Shown one piece after another: positions 1 to 11,244 of a stretch of 64,000 nt of DNA. The notes under the pieces were generated by a model. That model saw only the letters and a list, made by a program, of their open reading frames with translations, had not been told where the DNA came from and ran no database searches. Numbering within the stretch: the first letter of the stretch is position 1; each line of letters opens with the position of its first letter. The DNA is from Phallus indusiatus (lineage: Eukaryota; Basidiomycota; Agaricomycetes; Phallales; Phallaceae): assembly GCA_027605045.1 (NCBI GenBank), contig JAQFWX010000068.1, positions 124,001-188,000 of the forward strand, written 5' to 3'. The position numbers were made by a program, and so were the translations under genes.

Positions 1-1374
1 CACGTTGACCATGTATCGACCAGCCAGGTAAATTGGGTGATAATTTCGCTGCTACAAAGCTATGAACCATGATAGTTAATTGGAAGTATCAAGGACAACA
101 TCCACTGGAACGACGATAGTTACTATTGATGCCTAAACAAAAGAAGCTAGTGAGCGCCAGTGAGCTACCATCGCGTCATAGCATATCATGTCGTTGAAGA
201 AAGCATTTGTAGAGAGGGATGCTTCGTTTTATGCTTATTAAAACAGACCCATTGATGCTTTTTCTTCGCACCATTTTTTTTGTAGAAAACGCTTGTATGC
301 TTACCAATACGAACCCATTGTGAATTTGTGATTCATATAAGTTCAGGCTCCGTCTTCTCTAGATTTTCCATATAAAAGCTGTCTTTAGTTAGAGTCGTCT
401 TCTCCTCAGCTTGTCTCATGTCGCTGAGGAGTAAGTACCATATCATAACCATTCATCAATTAATTCCTTATACTTTTCGTAGAACATCCCGGTTCACTAC
501 TAGGTTAGCTCAATATAAATATAACTTGTCTCATTTCGCTGACTCGGAGGAAACATCGGTTCACTAGCTTTCCACCTTATGTCCGAAACACCACACCATT
601 GCTAGGTGCAACGTTGATGAAAATGGTACATACGGCCCGTTGCCAAATGTAAGTGCCTATGCTGATAGAATTTCCGAGGACTTTGAACCTCGTTCTGTTT
701 CGCTGCCAGTGATCGACTGCAAGTTATACAGCCAGCTGATCATTTTTTTTGGTGGAGCTTAAGACCGGTTCTTATATAGATGAACCGGTTTCATTGGAGC
801 CCCGTCCAGCTCACAACTAAAACCATACCTCGCCATTGAACAGGCATCCCATTAAAGTCAACGATAAAATACAGTATCGAACACTGATACCTTTTAAAGC
901 TTTGTACATTTGGACTGGCGACATGGGGGAAGTGATTTCCGATGGCGTCCTCAACAGTCTATTAACAACTGATCCTGCTCGCGGGTTTGTTGATGAACAA
1001 AACCATGAACTGATGCGAACAGTTATCAAACGAGGTATGCTTGTCTTTAGACCACTCAATGTCGATACCCAATTTCAATTAATATAGTTTTTGACTCCGG
1101 AAATGCTCCAGGACTCCAAGATGGGGCCGAAGTGGCGTTAATAAGACGGATTGAAGATTGATCGATATGGCTCGACCTGGACCCATCTTCCTGCTGTGTT
1201 CTTTTTGGTATTTTTTATTACATCGCCACATTGGCTTTTGCTTCGAAGATAAGCTCCTTCATTCAGACGCTCCTGTCTTTCATCTTCCTTCCTTTCACAC
1301 ACTCTTTCTTTTCATTCCTTGGTTTCTTTCCTTTGTTTTATGCTTCTATTGTTGACCTAGTCTACCTGCATTTA
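1..1374. other. No clear gene (left flank of transposon)
   Basis: I see no convincing coding gene here. An 84-codon open frame at 836-1087 (+) has no recognisable motif and no flanking exon I could join. A TATA-like TATAAAAG lies at about 371-378, followed by a 9-bp-stem hairpin at 402-431. The sequence CTTGTCTCATGTCGCTGA near 409 recurs imperfectly near 525. This may be the remnant of a decayed gene. Confidence 0.5.
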
Positions 1375-1383
1375 ACCCCTCCT

Positions 1384-1399
1384 CCTCAGTAAAAACGGG
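1384..1399 (+). repeat. Left terminal inverted repeat
   Basis: CCTCAGTAAAAACGGG, identical to the reverse complement of 9361-9376. The match stops at both edges, which defines a 16-bp TIR. It is followed inside by subterminal repeats. Confidence 0.85.
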
Positions 1400-1404
1400 A
1401 ATCC

Positions 1405-1596
1405 AAAATTTGCCGGAGTTTGTCAGAATTTCGTCATTGGACCTTCCTGGTGTATTAGCGAACTTCAAAAACTCGTCAGACACGCGTCAGGAAGACTCAG
1501 TAATGAACAAGAACCAGAAATCGTCGGAGTTTGTTGGCCTCCCGTCATCGGACCTCTCTGATGCGTCAGCAAACCTCAAAAATTAATCATACAGAT
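1405..1596 (+). repeat. Two-copy subterminal direct repeat, period 111 bp
   Basis: Two imperfect copies of about 80 bp start near 1405 and 1516. They share CGGAGTTTGT (1414 and 1525) and CGTCATYGGACCT (1432 and 1543), and contain repeated CGTCAG/GTCAGA words. Their position just inside the left TIR suggests binding sites for an element-encoded protein. Confidence 0.7.
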
Positions 1597-1982
1597 GTCA
1601 GCCCTCATCAAACGTGAATTTCAGAATTGTCAGGAAACTGTAGGAAATCAGTCGTTGAGCTGGCTTGATTATTCAGACGTGCGTCATCTTAAATCAGTGA
1701 TGGAAAGCACGCAAACAGCCAAGTCGCGGATTGGTTGGCTGCCTTACTCGGAGGCGTGTAATATAATCTTCAAGTTGAGTATATGCTGAGTAGAACTAAT
1801 GTAATAACTCTCACCAATTGATGTTCAATCACTCGAACAAACAGGTATATCACATTGATGATAGAACACATGGATTTTTTTTATATTTTCGATAATACAA
1901 TACACCTTGAAAAAATGCGGGATAACAAAAAAGAAAATGCAACGTTTTTAGCTCTTTTGCGACAGTTGTCTGAGTCCCTACC

Positions 1983-4900
1983 TCAAACGTCTCCTTGGCT
2001 AGCAAGCTGTGGTTCTTCTGTGTCGATCTCAAACTCTGCTTCCGCTGTATCCGGCATATGTTGCATAAGCATCTCAAGACCAGGATGTTTTTGTAGAACG
2101 TAAACGTAATCGCGGTTTGGAACTCGCCAAAGACCGACAATAGTCAAAATTTGAGAGATCTCTAGAACGTGAAGTTCATCCTTCTCATTCCAGCGGCCCC
2201 GGATAGTGACACCAAAGTGTTGCTCTATCTCGCGCAAAGGCTTATAAACTACCAGTTCTTTATTTTCTCCTCGGTAATTTAGGCTATAGAAGGCATAGGC
2301 TTCTCCAAAGTTTAGCAGACCTCGTGCCTATGTATTTATTGTTAAACAAATGATGTACAAGATTTATTCAAGCCTACCTTAAACCACCGGTAGTGTCTCT
2401 TGACAGGATTTTCGGGTACTTCGACAAGCGAACTTCGAAGCACATACCCATTATTCAACCTCAGTTTTCCCCATCTCTGATAGTTGTCGAGTGAAAGACT
2501 CGGGGACCCCAACCATTTCGCAATGGCAGACAATTCAGCCTCCAACTGTTTATGCGCTGAATCTCCTTTCAACTTTTTCTTGGGGGAGGGAGGCTGTCTA
2601 GAAAACAGTGAACTTGGATTTTGGGAAGATGCCGGATTCGGAGGACTTGAGAACGACGTTAGCTGCGGGTAATATAATGTTAGTATTTTGACGAGCTCCT
2701 TCTCCTTAACAAGTCGGGTGAGATTGGCGAAGGGAGCTTTGCGAGAGCGAACCCGATGACCTAGTTCACCAATTGTTCGTTCGACAGTAGCTTGAGAGCC
2801 AAGACGAACAGATCCATTCCACCGTATATGTGCCGGAATGTGAATGAGCTGGAAAACACAGAGACGACACCTTGAAACGTATTTTGGATTATTGTTGACA
2901 TAAATTCTCTCGAATTCGGTGAGAAAGTGTGCGATTATTGAATGAAGATTCTGAAGATCTGTTTCGCTCCTTTCAGCGACTGTCATTGTGTATTCCACAA
3001 TGTAAACAAACTCGGCGAAGTTTCTAATCGCTGCGAGATTGGGGTCTGCTTCATACATCATTGGAACCAGATACCAATGCAGCAGTGCCATCCATTCGTA
3101 TATTTTGTACTGGCTCTGGTTTTTTAAATAAACGTCCCGAACTGGACCGCAGAAAGAAGGGGGCAATGTTGTCATGGCCCGGGGAATATCTTCACCGAAC
3201 ATTTGAAGGTATGATTTGTCAATATGAACCAGCTCATCTTCCGAGGTTAACTTTGCCCATAAATCCCAAAAGAACGGCATACAGTTTTCGTAGAACAGAT
3301 GGAAAGGGTCAAACGGGAAGAAGCTTGGATGTTGGAATGCAGGACTAGCGGCACATAACGTCAGTCTTGAAATGCCTGTTTGTTGTGTTATGCGCGTCCT
3401 CAATGCATCTGTAGTCGCGTTATCAAGCATAATGATCGAGTCCCAATAATTTTTCTGATTTCGCAACGGGAGCTTGTCGATGTTGTAGACTGGTCGATTT
3501 TCGTTATACTTTTCGGCCTCAGGAGGCCGGAGTGGATAATAGATCCGTCTAGCCCCCTTTTCAGTTGTTTTCGCCCCTTGTACATGGCTGAACCTGTCTC
3601 CATAATTGGCCGTATGCCCGGCCATACCATTCAGCTTGGCCGATCCAAGCATATCCCCAAGTGCCATCGTAATGCACGCTCTGATTTTGAAGAAAGCATC
3701 ATCAACAGCGTCCCAGACCCAGATCCCTTCAGACGCTTGTGCCATTTCCTGAAATAATGGATAAAGGAAGGAATCGAGATTTTGAGGACTATTTGGACCG
3801 GGAATAACTAGCGTAATGATGACATTACTAGATTTGTAACGTATATCCGGAGGCAAATTCAACAGAATCAAAATAGCGACCCAAACGTTTGACTGTCGTT
3901 TCATCGTTAGCTGAGCCCCATCAGAGGAGATTGCGAGGGCAACGTCTCGACGATCTTTGAAAAGACCCATGCGTTTGTAATGTGTTGCGTGAACATCTGA
4001 ATTTGGGAAATCTTTGTAGCATTGGCGAGCCGTTCCGATGAGGTGTAGAGCCTCCTTGAGACAATTGTCCCTATATCGCATGTTTTTCGAGGTATCTTCA
4101 TTTGCGAAAAGTGCACGAATGGTTGCCATAACTGGAAGAACGGCGAACTGATAACGGGGGGATGGTTTCTGCCTGTTAACAGTACGATATCTTGGCTCCA
4201 TACAAGGACCGTCTTTTTTTTTTGTCTCTTGAGTGCAATGCATCGAATGAGCATACGGTCCAGTGTATGCCGCACAACTTGATGGACACATATCCACCAT
4301 AATGACACGGAAATTAACTAAAGACTCTGCCAGTTGTCGAACTTTATATAATGAGAGGATGGGAATTCCGGTTATATGGGTGATCAAATCCGCATAGTAT
4401 TGATACGCTTCAACGGTAGAATTAGTCTTCCACCATCCAATATAGTGAGCTAGTGAGATTTCTTCTTCTTTTGTGAGATTGTGAGGGCGTGGATCATAAG
4501 TCGGGGGTTCCTCAGGACAAGTATATCCCCGTCGAAACTCTTCGCGCAGTTTCACCACTATATCCGGGAGTGGTTCATCTTTCTGGTCTTCATCGGATCC
4601 TCCGTTGTTGTTCTCTAGATCATATGAGTCGAGAGACTCATCATCCTGATCAAAATTGACGGTTGCGCCAGCTGAGATGTCGATGTCGATGTCGATGTCA
4701 TCCATACTTTTGCTGTTGTACCATTGACATGCGAAGTCCTCTGATATGTCAGAAGCTGAATCGTCAAATACATGCATTTCGATGGGATCTGTTATCACCT
4801 GATGTGAATGTGCACAATCATATCAAGATAAGAGCAGAACAGTACCGCATGTATCATCCAAAACTAAAATTTCTGTTATTCATACAGAAGATGAGGATAC

Positions 4901-5392
4901 CTGTATGACTCACTCTGATTGACATCCATGTGGTTAACATCAAATTCAATATCCATCTCGTCTACAAACTCGTCACCAGCATCAAGCTCATCATCAGCAT
5001 CAACGTTAGCAGGTTCAGCATCGACACAGGACTCTGATTATATGTCAAGTTGGAACATGTAAGAGTAGAGTGATTTATACTTGATCTAGAAGAGGGAGCA
5101 CCTCGCCCTTGAGATTTTTTTTTCTCTGAGGAAATCAACGTTGATGTCAACATATTCAATAGTATACTGGAGAAGGAAGCTTACTCTTATTTTCTTCGGC
5201 ATGTATTGCACCCTCATTCATCTGGATATGATGAATATATACGGCTTTCAACGTTTGATGCTCTACCGTATCTTTAAAGGCCTGCAGTGACGCTAGATCT
5301 TCTTTTAGGTGTTTTCTGAGTGTTTTGAGCTGATAGTTTTTTTCCCCTCGACATTTGAAACAATGGCAAGCTATTTTATCAGGTCCTGTCAT
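1983..5392 (-). CDS. CACTA (tnp2-type) transposase, 1042 aa
   Basis: This is the DNA-cutting and joining enzyme of the element. Five exons fit in phase: 5392-5185, 5125-5081, 5033-4914, 4788-2378 and 2327-1983 (3129 nt including stop). Exon 1 encodes a CHCFKC zinc-ligand-like motif followed by a basic segment, typical of the N terminus of fungal CACTA transposases. Exons 2-3 are Asp/Glu rich. The long exon holds the RNase H-like tnp2 core with SSDGAQLTMKRQSNVW, LVIPGPNSPQNLDSFLYPL and GDMLGSAKLNGMAGHTANYG, and later IPAHIRWNGSVRLGSQATVERTIGELG. The last exon carries FGEAYAFY, found in C-terminal parts of this family. No stop or frameshift was found, so it looks functional. It diverges from the accessory gene across about 1.1 kb of AT-rich DNA. 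Confidence 0.85.
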
Positions 5393-6508
5393 TGGGAATC
5401 AATAGGCTAAAATTCCAGACAGGAAGTAAATACGCTGGTGCAAGTGTACGGGAGAAAGCCAGCGGGGATATTGTTGTTACTGGAACACTCGTGGACTAAC
5501 ACATGTTTTCAACATTGTGATAATAGTGAGCTATTCAAACGTGCACATGGTTGGTTCATTTTACAATGTATGCACACGTTGTTTCAATAAATACGTTATA
5601 CAGTGTTACGATTGGTCATGCCCGCATGTACTTCCTTCTACAGCTCGTATTCATTTTCAATCAATTTTGCACCATTGACAATATTATCACATCAAATATT
5701 TTATATACAATTTTTACATCAAAAATAAATGGTGAAATAAAATTCAGATCTCATGAGATCTCTCATTAATACCAGTTCTGCCAACGGCATCGACGAAAAC
5801 AAAGCTGCGGAAAGGAAATACAAAAATGAGAATTTCTAAACAATAGAATATAAACCAGTCATGTGTGGGTGATTTCTAGAACTGCATCATCGTTTCAGAC
5901 AAGAATAACTGGTTTAGTCATTTTCGGCATTTAATTGTTTTGGACAGGAATAGTCGGTATAGTCATAGATGAACAATACTGCATCATTAGCAGCAGCAAG
6001 ATTAGAGTTACACAGTTGCGAGTCTACATGAATATGAGTGCAATTGATAACATTCATGCACAACAAGAGTTATCTTTTGCCGTAACATTGAAGAGCGAGC
6101 CGCCTGAGAAGTTGCAAAGTGACTGCATAAATGAGATCTGACAGCAGTTAAAGCAATAATGCAGGTAGAACTTGCACATAGAAAAAAGATAAAATTGTAC
6201 AAAAAACCGTAGAATTTAATACTGTCATTGATACAGTTGAGAAGGAATTCATTTTGATCTTACATTTGCATCACTGTCGGATGCATATATTGATCTTTAT
6301 TTGAGCTCATATTTATCTTACTACAGTTCCTTTATTTACACAATTTCTGTGCTTTGAATGTACGTCTACTTCATTAACCAACCAATATTAATACTTATCA
6401 TTTTATTTTGCTGTAGCATTGCCATTATCGCATATAGCCGGCTATGTCCAAAGATCGGACATTGAAATGTAGTGCCGTGACAATTTCTTTCCCTTTCTTT
6501 CTAGCACC
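5393..6508. promoter_or_regulatory. AT-rich divergent promoter region inside the transposon
   Basis: Non-coding DNA between the two divergent element genes. It holds a perfect 16-bp palindrome, AGATCTCATGAGATCT, at 5746-5761. It also holds an imperfect direct repeat: AAGAATAACTGGTTTAGTCA near 5900, and AGGAATAGTCGGTATAGTCA near 5945. ACTGCATCAT occurs near 5881 and 5977. These could be operator or transposase-binding sites. No gene was seen. Confidence 0.5.
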
Positions 6509-8825
6509 ATGGATCCAAACCATGAGCTGCATTATGGCGGGTACTTCACCCAGTCCACTTCTTCTATGCCACTCGTTCCCCCATTCCATACACCACCTTC
6601 CCCCATGTCGACTTTCCCTCCCCCTGCATCAGCTCCTCCGTCCTCTATACCAACTGAAGCCACGACATCCGAAAACAAACGGTTATACAACCAAATATAC
6701 GACCAATCCATGAAAATGGCGGACCAGGCATTGACGATCTCGGAACAGACAAAAGAGATCAAACAACTCTCTACTGATTTGGGTCATGCGAAAAAGGTGT
6801 TAGAAACTCTGCAGTCCGAGTTTCAAAGTTTGAAAAGCGTACATGAATCATTAAAAGAGGCACATGAGGCATTGAAAGATGAGGCACTGAAAGCCGAAAC
6901 AATGTTGAAAAGGTAAGTTTTTCCGTTTTTTTTTAAGAAATAATAGCTTCCTAAAACGGCACCAAAGCTCAGGCACTTGCGTGTCGCCCTCGTCCATTTC
7001 TCCGAGCGACTCCGTGTCACAGACGCGATTGTCCGAGCCAAGCAAGCCTCAAAAACACCCTGCAAAAAGGCCTTCTCAGTATCCTCCGACGGTCATTTGG
7101 GATATGGATGATCTAAAAACATACACCGATATCAAAGTCTCTGAAGGTAACAAGGGGCGCCCCCCAATCAAAAAATGTATCTGTTCGGAGGATGGCTTGC
7201 CTATTACGAAAAGTGAATGGATCGACATACAGCATTCAGCTTCCGGAATTTTCAAAACAATCCTTCACCCGCTCGCTCAAGATGCCACCGGTATGACCTG
7301 TCGCAAAAAATACTTTAAGACCCAATGGCCCCAGCAGTGGAATGAAGCGGTGTGCAGGCTTGAAACTCAACAACCACTCCTCCAGCTGTGCTCCCAGAAC
7401 TGGAAAGCTGAGCTGGTCCTACTGAATGCCCTAGATGCGTCATCAGCAAAGTCGAAGTCAACGCCGACCGCCGGAGTTCAAGCTGCGGTATCATCACCAC
7501 CCGCAATGGGACCACCACCCGTACCATCACCATCCGTACCGCCACCACCATCACCGTCACCACCCATACCGTCACCGTCTCCACCACCCGCATCATCACC
7601 ACCACCGTCTCAAATCACAGAGACAAGTCGTCCAGATTCGCCTCCCCCAACGTCAATTGACAGTACGGCATCACAAGCTCAATCTTATATGTCTCCACTC
7701 AAGCATTCGAAGCACAAGAGAACCCCCACATCCCCTGTTGTCCAGACGAAAAAAAGGAGGTTTACCAGTATGTCAATGATATCTTGTATTATCATCATAC
7801 GCAAATGAATAAATAATTGGTCTTCAGGTAGTAATGATACCTCGACCATTCCGGACATTGTTGTGACCAGAGCAATGGATACAACTGATGATTCCTCAAT
7901 CAATATTTCTGCTTCGTATGAAAACCTAAAATGTAAGTTTTGTGATTGCTGTTATATTTTGTACTTATTGCATACAGCTATATTCACCGATGATTCTGAC
8001 TACAAATCTATTCCGAACGGCCTCTGCCTCCTTGAAGCGTTGTATGGGCATCCGGAGGAGCTTGAAGCACCGTCGTCACCAGCAGTGCAAGAATTCCTGG
8101 CTGGGATTGAACAAGCCGATCCGAACTCCGTGGATGCTGACGAAGACAACACCAATGCGTCATGGGGACATGGCCACTTCCGTAGTGGTATCGGGTTCAG
8201 CGGTCTAACCTGGGAACAAGTTGCAAATAAACAGACCGCTTATAGAATTTTGGCCGCAACAATCAAAACATCGCGCATTGCCCGCCACCTCTGTCACAAA
8301 CGCAATGTTCCTTTTCAAAGTGTCCTTGCGGATATGTACCTCGAAGTAATCGTAGGGAATTTATGGAAGGACTTCCAGACAGCGGCTGAGGCAAGCTTAA
8401 TTTATTGGTGGTTTGACTTTACTTACCTATTTTGGTTAAGTCTCCACATGCTTCGCATGTGTCGTCTCAGCCGTTGAATATATCGGAACAAGGACAGTTA
8501 CAAGAACCTGACTCTGGCTCCCTAGCAGTTTCTGAAACGCGGGAACGGTCCAAGCTGAAGGCAAGTACAATTCTCACAAATTGATTTGGTTACCTTCACT
8601 AACACTTATGTTAATTAGAAATTACGCGTTGGCCAACTTCAAGCCCTAGTAGAGGATAAGTTGCGTATATCAGTATATTCGAAAACCGGTAAAAGGATCT
8701 CTAAAGATGGTGAGCATTGCCATAACCACTTGTTTCCCTTCATTTCACACCAAAATATAGATTACCTTACGGCACTGGCCTCTGTGTCCTTGCAGGAGAT
8801 AAATAAGCACATGAGTGAAATTTAG
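6509..8825 (+). CDS. CACTA element accessory protein (second ORF), 665 aa
   Basis: The second gene of the transposon, function not known from its sequence. By position it could be the DNA-binding partner of the transposase (TnpA-like role), which is inference. Seven exons join in phase: 6509-6912, 6968-7767, 7828-7932, 7978-8390, 8441-8560, 8619-8709 and 8761-8825 (1998 nt). The N terminus is Pro/Ser rich, then a heptad-like coiled coil lies at about residues 75-130 (many E, K, L). A conserved-looking globular block (about residues 165-290) contains RPPIKKCICSEDGLPITKSEW. A Pro-rich tract built of CCACCA/CCATCA repeats follows, then a second globular block with GLCLLEALYGHPEE. Introns 4 and 5 (8391-8440, 8561-8618) start with GC rather than GT, with AG|GCAAGY donors. 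No stop codons interrupt it. Confidence 0.7.
8391..8618 (+). other. Two successive GC-AG introns in the accessory gene
   Basis: Intron 8391-8440 begins GCAAGC after CTGAG, and intron 8561-8618 begins GCAAGT after TGAAG. Both end in AAG/TAG. Removing them keeps phase 0 on both sides and links SPHASHVSSQPLN to KLRVGQLQALVEDK. The second contains a CTAAC branch site. Confidence 0.65.
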
Positions 8826-9376
8826 GCATCTTCGAAGTAGTATTTTTGACAATTAATTGACATATATTGAAATGTAAATTACTTAGAATAGACATAATAT
8901 GACTGTAGAGTAACGTTTTGTTGATTACTGCAGTACTGATCGCGACGGCGAGTTGACTGAAGATTGATTAAAATTCGCACGAAACGGAATAAATTTGATT
9001 GTAAATTGACGGTGCTCTGGCTGTTTATTGAGACCGGGTGACAATACTTTGACCTTTGATTACTCGGTGACTATAATTAACACTTCTTGACCTTTCTTGA
9101 CGTATAATTACAGCCGGCTGACTAGAATTCGACTGATTCCTATTCATTTGGAATCACTCAACGGATATATGATTAATTACTTGATTCTCTGGACATTAAG
9201 CTGGTATTTTGCATTGTCGGCGACGTTTTACGACCATGTCCGATGAATCATATTTTGGTGATTATCAAAATTTAATCAATTTACCGTGGAAGGAACGGCC
9301 CCCTGGACAAATTCTAACAAATGCTCAAGCGCCGGAAGGTTTTTTGACGTTTATTGGCAGCCCGTTTTTACTGAGG
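8826..9376 (+). repeat. Right subterminal region and terminal inverted repeat
   Basis: Non-coding right end of the transposon. It is rich in TTGAC/GTTGACT/GGTGAC words (for example near 8953, 9007, 9050, 9089 and 9097), the likely counterpart of the left subterminal CGTCA repeats. It ends with the right TIR at 9361-9376. Small open frames at 9209-9522 read across the end of the element and are not considered genes. Confidence 0.65.
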
Positions 9377-9528
9377 GTCACCCCTCTCTGTCTCTCAGTC
9401 ATATTCGCATTACTGACGTCGTCTACCACGGTAGTTCTAGGCTACTTATAATAGATATAGGCATCATCATTCATTCACGTTATTCACATCAATATTTAAC
9501 AAAAGTTCGTAAGATCTCTTAAGAGCAA

Positions 9529-10139
9529 TTAATAAGCTGCTAGGATCGTGAAATCAGGGCTAACATTCCCGGAATCTCCAAAGACTATGAGGTTCATAAT
9601 GAGACAAAATCAGTTCCATTATTTCGAGAGACGTCTTACGGATTATGAAATAGTCATCCCGCGTTTCAAGGTCGGCTGGAAGTTGTATGGCTTGGCTTCC
9701 TGTCAGAAGAGAGAAGCCCGAAGCAAGGGTTGGACCTATACAATTTCAGTTGATCTCATCAAACAAGGCATTTGTTGTATAGCATAAATATTACCAAAAG
9801 TCCCATTACCCTGAATTCTCAAGACGATTTCAGCCAGGTTGCTGATATCTTTGGGAGGGTTTGAAGCATTCCTAAGAAGAATTAGTTAAATAGTTTGAAC
9901 TGCCATGAAACTAACAACGAACCAAACCACCTGGTAAAGAGGGGGTGTATCAGCCGAAGTCGTTACGTGAATTATAATAGGTATGTACTCACGGTCTGTA
10001 CAGTCCCGGCTTGCCAGACAGTGTTGGCATTGGGAACAAGGACTGGGGGATCAAAGACATCTCTTTGGATATTCAAGGGGGTGGACACTGCGAGCGAGAT
10101 TAAGCTCGTGAGCGTGAAGAGAGATCGTACGGAAAACAT
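9529..10139 (-). CDS. Kre9/Knh1-like small secreted protein, 127 aa
   Basis: A small extracellular protein of the Kre9/Knh1 N-terminal domain type, a family linked to cell-wall beta-glucan and often called Ser/Thr-rich GPI-anchored in basidiomycetes. Exon 1 (10139-9993) encodes a signal peptide (MFSVRSLFTLTSLISLAVS) and DVFDPPVLVPNANTVWQAG. An 8-nt microexon (9923-9930) then restores VVWNASNPPKDISN, and later exons give LASGFSLLTGSQ and the family hallmark LFGDSGNVSPDFTI. The whole protein is just this domain, with no Ser/Thr tail or GPI signal, so it is shorter than many relatives. A TATAAAAG-type TATA box lies about 90 bp upstream. The gene is easily missed because no exon forms a long open frame. 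The transposon ends 150 bp past its stop codon. Confidence 0.8.
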
Positions 10140-10224
10140 GTCGAGAACGTAAAGACGTAGAGATCGTAGTACTTAACAGTCGTGAAACTGAGAATGAACT
10201 GAAGAAAAGAGCTCGCAATCGTGT

Positions 10225-10234
10225 CTTTTATATA
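10225..10234 (-). promoter_or_regulatory. TATA box of the Kre9/Knh-like gene
   Basis: TATATAAAAG on the minus strand, about 90 bp upstream of the start codon at 10139. Confidence 0.6.
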
Positions 10235-11244
10235 CGCATCGATGTCCATTAACTCTCAGGGATTGTCAAAGCCACCCGGGAAAATAAAAATCGAGGTGCA
10301 AGTCGCGTTAGGCTGGCTGTTGAAGCGAGCGGAAGGAAGGAAAGGCCATCATGAGCAAGTTGACGGAACGCAGCCGAAAAGGAGTATAATGAAAAATGAG
10401 TCAACCTGCTTAGAAATCTATCAAATCACAATTGAGAAAGCTGGCTTTAACGGTATAGGTGCCCTGTCGTTCCGAGGGATCGCTGAGAGGTGTAGCGCGC
10501 GTGCCATGATCCATCCCTTTGCGAAATGAATGTTTCAATGTTTGCGAGCACTACGGCCCCCGTTTGTCATAACTCAGAACGTTGTTTTTTTGAATTTTGT
10601 TCATAGAATCAAGGCAGTATTTTTGGGGCTGAGTCTATAGAACGATGAGACAAATGCAATGATACCGACGAAAACTCACGTGTTCTATAAGAAGTCAAGA
10701 AGCTAGAGGTGCGCCGTGCACGGAAGGCCCGGCCTCTGTTGAGGGCGATGGAGCATTTTTTTGATTACTCTCAGCACCCGCTTTTGTTTATTATGCACCT
10801 TATGGTGAATTTATTTCTAAGTTTTGGCTTTCTTCACATTGACCACAAGATATAATGCTTGGTAAACAGGATTATACTGATCTTTTTAAACCAGAATCCA
10901 ATCAGTCCGACCGAATATAAATACAAAAATCTTTCATACCAGGGAAATACCAATTCAACGGGAACCGCTGGCCACTCACGATGTTTCGTTTTCCCGTTCT
11001 AGACCACCGTTCTTCTTATTGTTTGTCCTATCGTATCATAAAATGATGGAAAAAACGTGCGAGCCGGACGTCAAGACCTAAAAAGTTGTTTGACGAAGGT
11101 AAGCCGTGCCGTTTACATAATCGAGAAAGGCCCCCTCGCCCCTTGACGCGCTCTCTTTCACGGCCATTCCTCAGCGACTGTATTGAGAGCCGGGCACAGC
11201 TCGTTCGCTCTTTTCGCAGCTCCCATTTCCCCAACAACACAATT
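10235..11244. other. Intergenic, divergent promoter region
   Basis: Lies between the divergent Kre9/Knh-like and aspartic protease genes. An ATATAAATA box at 10915-10923 sits about 320 bp before the protease start. Open frames at 10221-10529 and 11086-11244 show no protein-like features. Nothing else was recognised. Confidence 0.5.

Larger units (their letters stand above)
1375..9386. mobile_element. Complete CACTA-superfamily (tnp2) DNA transposon
   Basis: An element of about 8.0 kb bounded by a perfect 16-bp terminal inverted repeat, CCTCAGTAAAAACGGG at 1384-1399 and its reverse complement at 9361-9376. It encloses two divergently transcribed genes, a tnp2-type transposase (1983-5392, minus) and an accessory protein (6509-8825, plus). 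The subterminal DNA holds short repeated motifs (CGTCAG/GTCAGA on the left, TTGAC on the right), as expected for transposase-binding sites of CACTA elements. The 7-mer ACCCCTC occurs just outside both ends (1375-1381 and 9380-9386) and may be a target duplication, although classical CACTA elements make 2-3 bp duplications. The termini do not start with canonical CACTA. Both genes are open in all exons, so the copy may be autonomous and young. The right end lies about 150 bp beyond the stop of the Kre9/Knh-like gene. Confidence 0.85.

Noticed and set aside
836..1087. 84-codon open frame as a gene
   Set aside because: No motif, no plausible flanking exons and an overlapping frame of similar length on the other strand.
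7315..7779. His/Arg- and Val-rich overlapping frames as genes
   Set aside because: They are shadows of the CCACCA-type proline tract in the transposon accessory gene.
11086..11244. Upstream in-frame ATG as start of the aspartic protease
   Set aside because: It would place 53 polar residues before the signal peptide, which starts naturally at 11245.
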